In this document: positions 6,142 through 12,703 of the stretch, piece by piece
Layout: every line of letters begins with the position of its first letter
How positions within the stretch are numbered: the stretch's first letter is position 1
From: a virus
Strand: one strand, 5' to 3'
Length of the DNA stretch: 47,564 nt
IMG/VR virus record: IMGVR_UViG_3300047409_000304
Span: 1-47,564 of that record
Notes under the pieces: generated by a model
Databases searched by the model: none
Seen by the model: the letters and a program-made list of their open reading frames with translations, nothing else
What the model was told of the DNA's origin: nothing
Position numbers and translations under genes: made by a program

Positions 6142-6217
6142 GAGCTGCAGCAGCTCCGGCCAGCAGTGGCCGGTGCTGGTACCGCTCGGTACCGACACCC
6201 GCACCAGGGAGGAACAG
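6142..6217 (+). promoter_or_regulatory. Structured leader with three adjacent hairpins
   Basis: GAGCTG-CAG-CAGCTC (6142-6156), CCGGCCA-GCAG-TGGCCGG (6156-6173) and GGTACC-GCTC-GGTACC (6178-6193) are stacked end to end. The GGTG before and CACC after the last hairpin can extend it, then CGCACCAGGGAGG and ATG 6218. Confidence 0.7.
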
Positions 6218-6454
6218 ATGCAAGCTCTATGCGATTGCTCGAACGGCGGGGGCACCTGTGATTGCCCGCACCGTCGAGCCATAAGCGAAGCAGCCTTCGA
6301 GCTGATCGTGGACACTGCGGTTCAGGGTCGCCTGCTGGGTGACCGCCGGTACCGCAACGCCGAGAACGCCGAGGCGCAAGCCGAAGCGGAGGAGGCAATC
6401 ACGGCCGAAGTGTTGGCCGAAAAGCACGCCCTGTATCGGATCGAGGCGTCATGA
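6218..6454 (+). CDS. Hypothetical protein with Cys-rich N-terminus (78 aa)
   Basis: The N-terminus CDCSNGGGTCDCPHR holds four cysteines and a histidine, a plausible zinc-binding loop. The rest is helical and rich in Ala/Glu (NAEAQAEAEEAITAEVLAEK). Last gene of the series with a structured leader; its stop overlaps the next start (ATGA). Function unknown. Confidence 0.68.
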   Translation: MQALCDCSNGGGTCDCPHRRAISEAAFELIVDTAVQGRLLGDRRYRNAENAEAQAEAEEAITAEVLAEKHALYRIEAS

Positions 6455-6558
6455 GGAAGCTCATCGCGCTAGGCCTTTGGGCCTGCGCCGACGCGCTCGA
6501 AGTCGTACGCGGCGGGCTGCTGGCCGGTGCCGTCGCGCTGATCGGGCGGGAGTCGTGA
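6451..6558 (+). CDS. Tiny membrane protein (35 aa)
   Basis: ATG overlapping the upstream stop. The product is MRKLIALGLWACADALEV followed by VRGGLLAGAVALIGRES, two short hydrophobic runs. It could be a single-pass or amphipathic membrane peptide. Its stop overlaps the next GTG (GTGA). Too short for family assignment. Confidence 0.5.
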   Translation: MRKLIALGLWACADALEVVRGGLLAGAVALIGRES

Positions 6559-6803
6559 CGTTCGACCCAGCCGCGGCGTTCCTGCTCGACCTGTCGTGGG
6601 ATCAGCTCTTCGAGCCTGCGTCAGCCGCCGTGACGAACACCGACTACCGCTGCAAGGGCTGCCGTGAGATCGTGAAGCTCGGCCGTCGAGAGAGGCACCA
6701 CCACCAGCACGTACGGGAGCGTCAAGCTCAGATCAAGAACGAGCGCGCCAAGCTCAAGCGCGAACGCCTCAAGCGTCTCGCGGAGGCCAGAGCCGCACGC
6801 TAG
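6555..6803 (+). CDS. Small zinc-finger-like basic protein (82 aa)
   Basis: GTG start coupled to the previous stop. A C-x2-C followed by histidines (YRCKGCREIVKLGRRERHHH, then QHVRERQ) fits a CCHH-type zinc knuckle around residues 32-52. The C-terminal third is a strongly basic helix (NERAKLKRERLKRLAEARAAR minus ends), so nucleic-acid binding is likely. Its TAG stop shares the tetranucleotide CTAG (6800-6803) with the convergent gene on the other strand. Confidence 0.68.
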   Translation: MTFDPAAAFLLDLSWDQLFEPASAAVTNTDYRCKGCREIVKLGRRERHHHQHVRERQAQIKNERAKLKRERLKRLAEARAAR

Positions 6804-7048
6804 TCGCCCGTGGGAGGAGAAGAGGGTGGTGCTGTCCCCCACATCTCGACGTGCTGTCCCCGATCCTCGTCCAGCGCGTAAGGCCGCGGCAGGTACTCCA
6901 TCAGGAACGCCTGCTCGGGCAGAAGCTCGTCTCTCTCGGTGACCTCCACCCTCAGCTCCAGATATCCCGCCGCGCGCTCCAACTTGGCTGCGTGTTCCGC
7001 TGCCCATGCGGCTCGCGTGGGGTGAACGAGAAGGAACCTAGTCTTCAT
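6800..7048 (-). CDS. Hypothetical protein (82 aa)
   Basis: ATG overlapping the stop of the upstream gene (ATGA). It begins KTRFLLVHPTRAAWAAEHAA, with a strand then helix, and ends in an acidic and proline-rich tail. No recognised domain. Last gene of the minus-strand small-gene block; it ends tail-to-tail with the gene at 6555-6803, sharing four bases. Confidence 0.65.
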   Translation of the reverse strand: MKTRFLLVHPTRAAWAAEHAAKLERAAGYLELRVEVTERDELLPEQAFLMEYLPRPYALDEDRGQHVEMWGTAPPSSPPTGD

Positions 7049-7260
7049 GCGTCGGACTGCAGCTTCCGCGCCAGCAGCTCCTCGCGCTCCTTCTCGTTGA
7101 GCAGCCCGTCCTTCATGACGAGGACGCACAGCTCGAGGAGCGACAGCTTCGCGCCCCTGCCATGAACGATCGCGCACGCTCGAGCCATGTCGGCGCGCAC
7201 CGTGTCCTTGCTCAGGCCGTGCGTGCCTGCGGGTTCAGGCTCGGTCGTCACGAGCTGCAT
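7045..7260 (-). CDS. Hypothetical helical protein (71 aa)
   Basis: A compact all-helical sequence (LSKDTVRADMARACAIVHGR, KLSLLELCVLVMKDGLLNEK, EREELLARKLQSDA). The start overlaps the C-terminal codons of the next upstream gene by 26 bases. No domain recognised. The LSLLELCVLVMKDG segment resembles a dimerisation helix but is unassigned. Confidence 0.62.
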   Translation of the reverse strand: MQLVTTEPEPAGTHGLSKDTVRADMARACAIVHGRGAKLSLLELCVLVMKDGLLNEKEREELLARKLQSDA

Positions 7261-7468
7261 CCTCTAGCGCGCGCAATCGCTTTTCGACACGAACGAATCG
7301 GTCGATGACCTCATTGCTTCTGGCAATGCGTTTGGGGTGCCGAAAACAACGAGAACACGAGCAGCCGCGGCGTGGGCCTGTCAGGCGGTGCCTGATTCGC
7401 CAGAGACGCAGTCGAGGGTCGCGTGAGTGACACGGGTTCGGGAGTCCGAGTGCCCACCAATCTCTCAT
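7235..7468 (-). CDS. Basic Cys/His-containing hypothetical protein (77 aa)
   Basis: Highly basic, with CSCSRCFRHPKR in the middle (three Cys and one His, possible zinc site). A C-terminal helix follows (SNEVIDRFVRVEKRLRALED). ATG 7468 overlaps the upstream stop (ATGA), which supports the frame despite its unusual composition. The 26-base overlap with the next gene is longer than its neighbours'. Confidence 0.5.
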   Translation of the reverse strand: MRDWWALGLPNPCHSRDPRLRLWRIRHRLTGPRRGCSCSRCFRHPKRIARSNEVIDRFVRVEKRLRALEDAARDDRA

Positions 7469-7809
7469 GCGGTCAGCTCTGCCTTGAGCTTCGCGATGTA
7501 CTCCGCAAGCTCGGCGTCCGTCAGCTCGCTGCGGTCGCTCAGAATCTTGGTGGCGGCGCCTGACGTTTCGTCATCGTCGCCCTTGAGCCGACCGCTCGCG
7601 GCCGACAGCGCCGACAGCGCTTTGACGTACAGGTCGTAGTCGGCGACCTTGAACGTCACCGTGTCCTTCTCGCCACACTTGAGGCACTGATGGCGGACGA
7701 CTTTCTCGCCACCGTTCTTGACCATGTCCTCCAGCTCGGCGAGGATCTTCGGCAGGAGGCGGTCGACGGCGTCCTTGGTGGTTCCGAGGTCGGGCGCTTC
7801 GTCGGTCAT
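7465..7809 (-). CDS. Hypothetical protein with C-x2-C site (114 aa)
   Basis: The ATG at 7809 overlaps the stop of the small membrane protein upstream (ATGA), so I prefer it to the GTG at 7824. The layout is a helix (KDAVDRLLPKILAELEDMVK), a zinc-like turn (RHQCLKCGEKDTVTFKV) and a helical C-terminus (ELTDAELAEYIAKLKAEL). This helix-zinc loop-helix layout is seen in small DNA-binding and small-terminase-like phage proteins, but I cannot assign it firmly. It is far from the large terminase gene. Confidence 0.65.
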   Translation of the reverse strand: MTDEAPDLGTTKDAVDRLLPKILAELEDMVKNGGEKVVRHQCLKCGEKDTVTFKVADYDLYVKALSALSAASGRLKGDDDETSGAATKILSDRSELTDAELAEYIAKLKAELTA

Positions 7810-7985
7810 GCCGCTGCCGACCACGTCGCGATGCTAAGCAGCACCACCGCGAGCAGGCGCAGCGGGAGCCAGAGCGCAAGCCAGAGCGCCCAGTACGGGG
7901 TGCCGAGCGCTGCGATGCGCCTCTGCGCTACCCGGTGCTGGGCGTGGCAGAACGGGAGGGCGAGGTAGTACGTCACGCGCCACAT
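7806..7985 (-). CDS. Small membrane protein (59 aa)
   Basis: ATG 7985 overlaps the preceding stop (TGATG) and its own stop overlaps the next start (ATGA). After a short polar segment, residues 31-55 (YWALWLALWL then PLRLLAVVLLSIA) form one long or two short membrane helices. No lysis genes are nearby, so a holin role is unlikely; superinfection or inner-membrane functions are possible but unproven. Confidence 0.65.
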   Translation of the reverse strand: MWRVTYYLALPFCHAQHRVAQRRIAALGTPYWALWLALWLPLRLLAVVLLSIATWSAAA

Positions 7986-8209
7986 CAGGCGTTAGCCTCT
8001 CCAGGGCAGTCCTCGGCGAAGTGCCCCTGACGCATCGTCTTCGTTGCGCTGAGCGCATGCTGCGGGCACGAGGGGTCGACGTTCGATCGGTCTACGAGTC
8101 CGCAGGGAGCTTTGGGGCAGGGGCAGCCGTCTTCGAGCGATGTGCCAATCCAAGATCTCCCGACGTGTAGGTCTTCGTCACGCGGCGGGTCGGGGCGTTC
8201 CCAGGACAT
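7985..8209 (-). CDS. Conserved small Cys-rich phage protein (74 aa)
   Basis: Carries the run CPCPKAPCGLVD and then DPSCPQHALSATKTMRQGH and CPG, five or six cysteines and three histidines in a pattern common in small actinophage proteins of unknown role. It likely binds one or two metal ions. ATG 8209 overlaps the upstream stop by one base (TGATG). Function unknown. Confidence 0.72.
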   Translation of the reverse strand: MSWERPDPPRDEDLHVGRSWIGTSLEDGCPCPKAPCGLVDRSNVDPSCPQHALSATKTMRQGHFAEDCPGEANA

Positions 8210-8364
8210 CAGGCGAGCCACCCAATGAGCTGCTTGACGTTGGCATGCAGCAGCGGCAGCTCCGACGCGAGGGCGGTGGAGAACCACGGCTTGTCGACCT
8301 CGGTCATCAGCCCGTCGATGTCGCTGCGGAGCTGCCGCGCGAGTAGAAGCTGCGCCAGCAGCAT
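8209..8364 (-). CDS. Hypothetical helical protein (51 aa)
   Basis: Linked by TGATG overlaps on both sides. The protein (MLLAQLLLARQLRSDIDGLM, then TEVDKPWFST, ELPLLHANVKQLIGWLA) is amphipathic helix throughout and leucine-rich. No domain recognised. The two one-base overlaps make the frame credible despite its small size. Confidence 0.6.
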   Translation of the reverse strand: MLLAQLLLARQLRSDIDGLMTEVDKPWFSTALASELPLLHANVKQLIGWLA

Positions 8365-8834
8365 CAGCGCACACCCGAACGCCGGAACTTGGCGAGCATG
8401 CGCGTCGTGCGGCGCTCCTCGCGCGCGGCGACTCGCGGCTCTATGCCGAAGCGGGACTTGAGATGAAGCTCCAACCGGCGCTCGAGACGCTGCTGCCGCT
8501 TGCGCGCGCGACAGTCCTCGCAGTACACGCGGCGCTTGCTGTTGCCGAGCTTCACGATTCGCTTGCCACCACAGAGGACGGGCACAGACCGCTTCCGCTT
8601 CAGGCGTCCGCTTCTGACCTTCGTCTCACCCACGGGGCGAGTGCAGCGCTCTTGCAGTACGAGCTGGTGCTGCGTCGACAGGCGCGCGAACGTCGGCGGG
8701 TACTTGAACCTACGCGCGGGCCACGGGACATCGCTCAGGGCGCGCATCTGGTTCACGGCTTTGCGGTAGACCTTCGACTTCTTCATGGCATAGGTAGCGA
8801 TGTCACGCGCCAGCCTTGCGGGCGTAGGGGTCAA
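8364..8834 (-). CDS. Basic zinc-binding hypothetical protein (up to 156 aa)
   Basis: Very basic (many Arg/Lys), with a mid segment VLCGGKRIVKLGNSKRRVYC followed by EDCRARKRQQR, giving C-x17-C-x2-C that may bind zinc. A basic helical C-terminus follows. It suggests DNA or RNA binding. The start is uncertain: TTG 8834 gives 156 residues but overlaps the upstream gene by 32 bases; ATG 8786 gives 140 residues; neither has a clear SD. Confidence 0.6.
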   Translation of the reverse strand: MTPTPARLARDIATYAMKKSKVYRKAVNQMRALSDVPWPARRFKYPPTFARLSTQHQLVLQERCTRPVGETKVRSGRLKRKRSVPVLCGGKRIVKLGNSKRRVYCEDCRARKRQQRLERRLELHLKSRFGIEPRVAAREERRTTRMLAKFRRSGVR

Positions 8835-9030
8835 CCGACTCAGGGTCGAGTGGGCCGATGGTGATGTAGCCAGTCCCTTCGCACGTCTCGCAGCCGTAGC
8901 TAGCCTTCGTCAAGCCGACGTAGGAGCTGGCGCCTCGAAGCTGCCCACCTCCGACGATGCGAGATCGACCGTCGGTGGTGAGGTTCCCCTCGTATTCGCA
9001 GTCGGGACAGCGCTTGTGTGTGATCCGCAC
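8803..9030 (-). CDS. DnaJ-like zinc-ribbon small protein (75 aa)
   Basis: Two C-x2-C pairs, HKRCPDCEYEG at the N-terminus and YGCETCEGTGYI near the C-terminus. The spacing resembles a DnaJ-type zinc ribbon or a treble-clef. First gene of the leftward block. The promoter/operator region at 9176-9257 and a hairpin at 9110-9129 lie upstream. Possibly a regulatory or nucleic-acid-binding protein; not assigned. Confidence 0.7.
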   Translation of the reverse strand: MRITHKRCPDCEYEGNLTTDGRSRIVGGGQLRGASSYVGLTKASYGCETCEGTGYITIGPLDPESVDPYARKAGA

Positions 9031-9109
9031 GAAGCCCCTGCGGTGCTGCGGTTCCTGCCTGCTGCCTTTTGCCAGTGTCTGTCCTTGGGTAGGCGGGGGC
9101 TGTCCCTGA

Positions 9110-9129
9110 CATCACCCAAAAGGGTGATG
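9110..9129. terminator. Perfect 8-bp hairpin in leftward leader
   Basis: CATCACCC (9110-9117), AAAA loop, GGGTGATG (9122-9129). No U-run follows on either strand, so it may be an attenuator, operator or RNA-processing site rather than a true intrinsic terminator. Confidence 0.45.
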
Positions 9130-9175
9130 AGATTACGGTGCGAGGAATGAGCACCCCTAGAGCCTTCGGTTAACC

Positions 9176-9257
9176 ACTTGCATATATAGCAATGTCACAC
9201 CAGTCTCCCGGCCGTGAAAGTCGCGCGCGAGGTGTGACATAGCTACCTATGCCAAGT
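9176..9257. promoter_or_regulatory. Outward-facing pair of conserved promoter/operator motifs
   Basis: Read outward, the two arms are nearly the same: GGTGTGACATTGCTATATAT then GCAAGT on the minus strand (9201 down to 9176), and GGTGTGACATAGCTACCTAT then GCCAAGT on the plus strand (9231-9257). The TATATAT/TACCTAT part could be a -10 element, with GTGACAT acting as activator or repressor site. The arms are 29 bases apart. A related pair occurs at 23189-23245. Confidence 0.65.
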
Positions 9258-9363
9258 CAAACAACACCGGATCGACTGAGAGGGCCGACTCCGTCCGACC
9301 TCGCATGGTACACTTCGGAGTCCAACCAGTGATTCAGTCCCCCGCACCAGGAGGAACAACCCC

Positions 9364-9813
9364 ATGTCAGCACTCGCGGAAGCCCCGCTGCGGCGGCGCA
9401 CGCTCGAAAGGACGGGCATGACGCCGGAGCAAGAGCTGGAGCTGGAGCTGCTCATCTCAGAGCAGGAGGCCGACGACACCTACTTCGTCCGAAAGCCCGT
9501 AGGCGAGGTGAGCCTCGATCGCCCCGCACTCAGCTCGGGCTTCATTGAGCGCTACTCCGGCGACCCCACCTTCTTCGACTTCGTCGGCATCGAGTACGAC
9601 TTCGACAGTTTCGGCCCCCACGCGCAGGGCCAGTTCGTCGACTTCCTGCCGCGCGAGAGGGAGTCGCTCTTCGCGGTCGGCGTCAAGCACGGGGTCAGGA
9701 GCACCTACACCAACCTCAAGTGTCGCTGCACCCCGTGCCGAGCCGCCAACAGCGCGTTCATTCGCGAGCGGCGGGCCGACGCGAAGGCGAAGGCCAAGAG
9801 GGCCGAGGCATGA
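9364..9813 (+). CDS. Hypothetical protein with C-terminal CxCxxC motif (149 aa)
   Basis: First gene of the replication operon, starting at an ATG after GCACCAGGAGG. Residues 15-35 are a very acidic helix. The C-terminal part has KHGVRSTYTNLKCRCTPCRA, a C-x-C-x2-C metal-binding turn that is a familiar module in actinophage proteins, followed by a basic helix. This suggests a small zinc-containing nucleic-acid-binding tail. Function unknown. Confidence 0.72.
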   Translation: MSALAEAPLRRRTLERTGMTPEQELELELLISEQEADDTYFVRKPVGEVSLDRPALSSGFIERYSGDPTFFDFVGIEYDFDSFGPHAQGQFVDFLPRERESLFAVGVKHGVRSTYTNLKCRCTPCRAANSAFIRERRADAKAKAKRAEA

Positions 9814-10406
9814 TCGAGATCAAGAGCATCAGCGGCACTACGCTGTACGTCGCAAAAGACGCAAAGACGGCGCGGGCAGCCCTCGAAGCGGCCGTCGCCG
9901 ACGGGGCGTACCTGACCAGGGCGAACCTGGTTGGGGCGAACCTGGCCGGGGCGAACCTGGTTGGGGCGAACCTGGCCGGGGCGAACCTGGTTGGGGCGAA
10001 CCTGGCCGGGGCGAACCTGGATGGGGCGAACCTGGCCGGGGCGAACCTGGTTGGGGCGAACCTGGCCGGGGCGAACCTGGATGGGGCGATTTGGGTAGGG
10101 GTAGCGAACATCCTCCGAACCGCCATCGTGTCCATGAACGATTCCGGTCGTCACTGGATTCAGGGCACGGAGCGGGAGCTGCTGGAGGACGGCAGCACGG
10201 CCTACTGCTCGATCGGTTCGGTAAACGCTCAGGCGACTGCGCCAGCCACAGCCCGAACCATCGCCATCTGGCTGCTCAACTCCGTTGCCGCCGGTTCGAT
10301 CGTCGACTTCAACGACGCCAGCAGCACGACCTGGGAAGACGTGCAGGCGGTTTTCGCCGTCGCCATCAAGCACGCCGATCGGTTCGCTGCGAGGGCCGAG
10401 GCGTGA
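9810..10406 (+). CDS. Pentapeptide-repeat protein
   Basis: A 198-residue protein. After an N-terminal strand-rich cap (residues 1-33) it has about twelve A-N/D-L-x-G pentapeptides (residues ~37-93), which fold as a right-handed quadrilateral beta-helix. A C-terminal domain of about 100 residues (SMNDSGRHWIQGTERELLED onward) is unassigned. Pentapeptide-repeat proteins can mimic DNA and protect or inhibit gyrase, but many have unknown roles. The start overlaps the upstream stop (ATGA) and its own stop overlaps the next GTG. The repeat DNA is almost perfectly homogeneous. Confidence 0.88.
   Translation: MIEIKSISGTTLYVAKDAKTARAALEAAVADGAYLTRANLVGANLAGANLVGANLAGANLVGANLAGANLDGANLAGANLVGANLAGANLDGAIWVGVANILRTAIVSMNDSGRHWIQGTERELLEDGSTAYCSIGSVNAQATAPATARTIAIWLLNSVAAGSIVDFNDASSTTWEDVQAVFAVAIKHADRFAARAEA
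9918..10088 (+). repeat. 15-bp tandem repeat encoding pentapeptides
   Basis: Eleven units of GCGAACCTGGNNGGG, differing only at the codon giving V, A or D (order V-A-V-A-V-A-D-A-V-A-D). A 30-base and 60-base higher-order period is visible. Near-identity at synonymous sites points to recent expansion or ongoing homogenisation; copy number may also be affected by assembly. Confidence 0.9.
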
Positions 10407-10537
10407 TCGCCTTCGCGAACCTGCACATCCTCACCGTCAAGCACGGCGAGGTCTACGTGCATCACTTCTGGCTGCTGTTCTTGATCGCCTACCTCGTCTT
10501 CTCGTCCGCCAGGGCCTACGTGGGAGGCAGGTCATGA
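10403..10537 (+). CDS. Small membrane protein (44 aa)
   Basis: GTG start in GTGA overlap with the pentapeptide gene; its stop overlaps the next ATG. Residues 20-38 (VHHFWLLFLIAYLVFSSARA) form a single membrane helix with a short N-terminal strand. It sits between the pentapeptide protein and an exported zincin-like protein, so it may act at the membrane. No family recognised. Confidence 0.62.
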   Translation: MIAFANLHILTVKHGEVYVHHFWLLFLIAYLVFSSARAYVGGRS

Positions 10538-11304
10538 GGGGCGCCATCCGGCTCTGGCCCTTAGTCGTCGCGGCGATCTTCGTCACCGCTGGCTACGACC
10601 TCAGGATCTCGACGGAGCCGTCCCCAGCGGCCTCGAACGTACAGACGATCTACGTCCGCAACGTCTCGTCCTTCGTCGCCGACTCGGCGGTGAAGAACGC
10701 GCTCCCGGCGATCAACGCCGCCACGCACGCGGACTTCGCGCCGAGTTGGCACATCGACGCCAACGTCGTCTTCATCGGCAAGGCCTCGGCACCTGTTGGC
10801 GCGAGCACGATCACGCTCGTCGACAAGGGGCCGGTGAAGGGCGCCCTTGCCTACCACGATCTAGTAAACGGCGTCCCCGTCTCGATCGTCTACGCGGGCA
10901 CGTCGAGGTACTACGGCTACTCGTGGACGGTCGCGCTCACACACGAGCTGTGGGAGCAGTTGGCGGACATCCCAGCGGGCGAGGGGGCGGTGTCGACGAT
11001 GCAGGCCCCCGACGGCACGATCTGGGCGCAGGAGGTGGCCGACCCAGTCGAGTCGGACGAAGACGCCTACACGCGTCCAGGCGCCGACGGCAAGCCGGTG
11101 CTCATCTCCGACTTCATCACTGAGAAGTGGTTCGGTGCCCTCACGTCCGGCCCGTACGACTTCGCCAACCACATCCAGAAGCCGCTGGTCGTCGACAAGG
11201 GCGGGTATGCGCAGTGGTGGGACGGGTTCGGCTGGAACGTCATCGAGAACTTCCGTGGCGCGCGTGACCGCGGCTACCTGCTCGGCGACGGGAGGCTCTC
11301 GTGA
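10534..11304 (+). CDS. Exported or membrane-anchored zincin-like protein (256 aa)
   Basis: The N-terminus MRGAIRLWPLVVAAIFVTAG is a signal peptide or anchor. Residues 135-145 (ALTHELWEQLAD) carry His137-Glu138 with Glu141 and Asp145. About 25 residues on comes AQEVADPVESDE with Glu167. This H-E-...-D plus downstream E-V-x-D-P-V pattern, with the later SDFITEKWF and GGYAQWWDG, matches a family of bacterial and phage proteins I know as putative zinc metallopeptidases of the SHEVLE-type. Catalysis is unproven. ATG overlaps the upstream stop. Confidence 0.68.
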   Translation: MRGAIRLWPLVVAAIFVTAGYDLRISTEPSPAASNVQTIYVRNVSSFVADSAVKNALPAINAATHADFAPSWHIDANVVFIGKASAPVGASTITLVDKGPVKGALAYHDLVNGVPVSIVYAGTSRYYGYSWTVALTHELWEQLADIPAGEGAVSTMQAPDGTIWAQEVADPVESDEDAYTRPGADGKPVLISDFITEKWFGALTSGPYDFANHIQKPLVVDKGGYAQWWDGFGWNVIENFRGARDRGYLLGDGRLS

Positions 11305-11465
11305 TCCGCGTCGAGGTCGTCCTCAAGAACAGGTGGGGCAGCTACCAGAACGACACGGCTTCAGAGCGCGCGCTCAAGCGCGAGATCGTCGAGATCGTCA
11401 CGGAGCGCGCCGAAGCCGATGACCTCGAGATCGTACGCATTCAGTTCTTGGGGCCGAAGAAGTGA
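11301..11465 (+). CDS. Small hypothetical protein (54 aa)
   Basis: GTG in GTGA overlap with the preceding stop, ending in GTGA with the next gene. The sequence alternates strand-helix-strand (IRVEVVLKNRWGSY, LKREIVEIVTERAEADDLEI, VRIQFLGPKK), a compact alpha-beta fold. No domain assignment. The double coupling supports it as real. Confidence 0.62.
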   Translation: MIRVEVVLKNRWGSYQNDTASERALKREIVEIVTERAEADDLEIVRIQFLGPKK

Positions 11466-11617
11466 TCGTCCCCGCTGAGGACATCGCGCAGGACGAGCTG
11501 GAGGAGCTGACCGCCGCCCTCCCGCCGGTCGACGGCGAGGGCCACTCCCCCGCCGACCTCGAGTACCGGGCCAAGTCCGGCCTCGACACGTACCACCCGA
11601 CCTACCCCGACGCTTGA
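11462..11617 (+). CDS. Small acidic hypothetical protein (51 aa)
   Basis: GTG start coupled to the previous stop. Acidic N-terminal helix (AEDIAQDELEELTAALPPVD) followed by a polar tail (ADLEYRAKSGLDTYHPTYPD). No recognised family. It ends 88 bases before the nuclease gene, leaving room for a hairpin. Confidence 0.58.
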   Translation: MIVPAEDIAQDELEELTAALPPVDGEGHSPADLEYRAKSGLDTYHPTYPDA

Positions 11618-11636
11618 CCCCACCTGTGTGGCTACG

Positions 11637-11665
11637 CGCAACCCGGCTGCCTGAGCGGGATTGCG
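11637..11665 (+). promoter_or_regulatory. Hairpin before the RecB-like nuclease gene
   Basis: CGCAACCCG (11637-11645) pairs with CGGG-A-TTGCG (11656-11665) with one bulged A and a ten-base loop. It lies in the only sizeable gap of this operon. It could be an RNA-processing site, partial terminator or regulatory leader. Confidence 0.4.
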
Positions 11666-11705
11666 TGATGTCCCGCGCGATGTCCCCACGACACGAAGGA
11701 TAGAT

Positions 11706-12539
11706 GTGACCACACCAAAGCAAGCGCGGAAGGGCAGCGAGGATGGGCCTCGGACGTATGCGTGGCCCCCGCAGGCTCCGCACGAGTTCGAGGTGATCTC
11801 GGTCACGTCGGCCCTGAAGGCACTCCCGAAGCCTTTCCTTATCGGCTGGGCGGCCAGGATGGCAGCCGAGTACGCCGTCGACAACCTCTCGATCTTGGCC
11901 GAGATGGTGGAGAAGGGCGACGAGCGCGCGGCCATCGACCTCGTCAAGAACGCGCGGTTCCGCGACATGAACAAGAAGGCCGACCGCGGCACGATCGTCC
12001 ACGCGGCCGTCGAGGCGTACATCGCGGGCACTCAGGTCGACAAGGCCGAGGTCGAGGCGCAGCTCGCGGAGAAGCGCGTCCCCAAGGCCATGTGGAAGTC
12101 GGCCCACCTGATGATCTCCGGCGTCTGCCAGTACCTGCAGGACACCGAGCCGGAGATCTACAGGAGCGAGTCGACTGTCTACTCCCGCACTCACGGGTAC
12201 GCCGGTACGACCGACCTCTTCGCCCGCACGCACGTCGGCTCGAGCCGGGTGCCTGTTGTGATCGACGTCAAGACGTCGAAGGACATCTACGACGAGGTCG
12301 CGCTCCAGCTCATCGGCTACGCGCGCGCCGACTTCGTGGGGTTGGACGACGGGACGGAGGAGCCGCTCATCCCCACGGGCGAGCCGATCGAGTACGGCAT
12401 CGTCGTCCGGCCGACGCCGTCGGGCAAGTACGAGACGGCGACCTTCGCTTTCACCGACGCGCTCTACGACCGCTTCCTTGCGGTGCTCGCCGTCGCCAAC
12501 TCCGAGGGCCTCGAGGCGCAGGCCCGGAGGCCGTCGTGA
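11706..12539 (+). CDS. RecB/Cas4-like PD-(D/E)XK exonuclease
   Basis: A 277-residue nuclease of the PD-(D/E)XK type. His99 (GTIVHAAVEAY) and Glu155 precede the core: GYAGTTDLF with Asp170, VVIDVKTSK with Asp187 and Lys189, and QLIGYARADF with Gln201 and Tyr205. These residues form the metal-dependent active site in RecB and Cas4 families. It probably processes DNA ends during phage recombination or replication. GTG 11706 has AAGGAT upstream; a GTG at 11661 would add 15 residues without better support. Confidence 0.87.
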   Translation: MTTPKQARKGSEDGPRTYAWPPQAPHEFEVISVTSALKALPKPFLIGWAARMAAEYAVDNLSILAEMVEKGDERAAIDLVKNARFRDMNKKADRGTIVHAAVEAYIAGTQVDKAEVEAQLAEKRVPKAMWKSAHLMISGVCQYLQDTEPEIYRSESTVYSRTHGYAGTTDLFARTHVGSSRVPVVIDVKTSKDIYDEVALQLIGYARADFVGLDDGTEEPLIPTGEPIEYGIVVRPTPSGKYETATFAFTDALYDRFLAVLAVANSEGLEAQARRPS

Positions 12540-12703
12540 CGCAGATGCGCGACACGGAGCGGCTGCAGGACGAGCGTCTCGCGCGGCTGATCGCCGCCCT
12601 CACCGAGAGCGCGGACGCCGACTACCGCGGCAACCGATCGCCCGAAGCAGAGATCACCCACAAGGCGTTGGTCGCTGAGGGCCTTAGAGAGGAATCCAAG
12701 TGA
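12536..12703 (+). CDS. Small helical hypothetical protein (55 aa)
   Basis: GTG start coupled to the nuclease stop. Helical, charged (DTERLQDERLARLIAALTES then SPEAEITHKALVAEGLREES). It could bind the adjacent nuclease or DNA, but nothing identifies it. Its end (AAGTGA) contains the next gene's start. Confidence 0.6.
   Translation: MTQMRDTERLQDERLARLIAALTESADADYRGNRSPEAEITHKALVAEGLREESK

Larger units (their letters stand above)
9031..9363. other. Divergent control region
   Basis: About 330 gene-free bases between the leftward small-gene block and the rightward replication operon. It contains the perfect hairpin CATCACCC-AAAA-GGGTGATG (9110-9129) in the leftward leader, a pair of outward-facing 25-base motifs (9176-9201 and 9231-9257), a possible extended -10 (TGGTACACT, 9306-9314) for rightward transcription, and the CGCACCAGGAGG start element before 9364. 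Confidence 0.6.

Noticed and set aside
9918-10088. Possible CRISPR-like array
   Set aside because: Repeat units are 15 bp, contiguous and in frame, encoding pentapeptides; there are no unique spacers.
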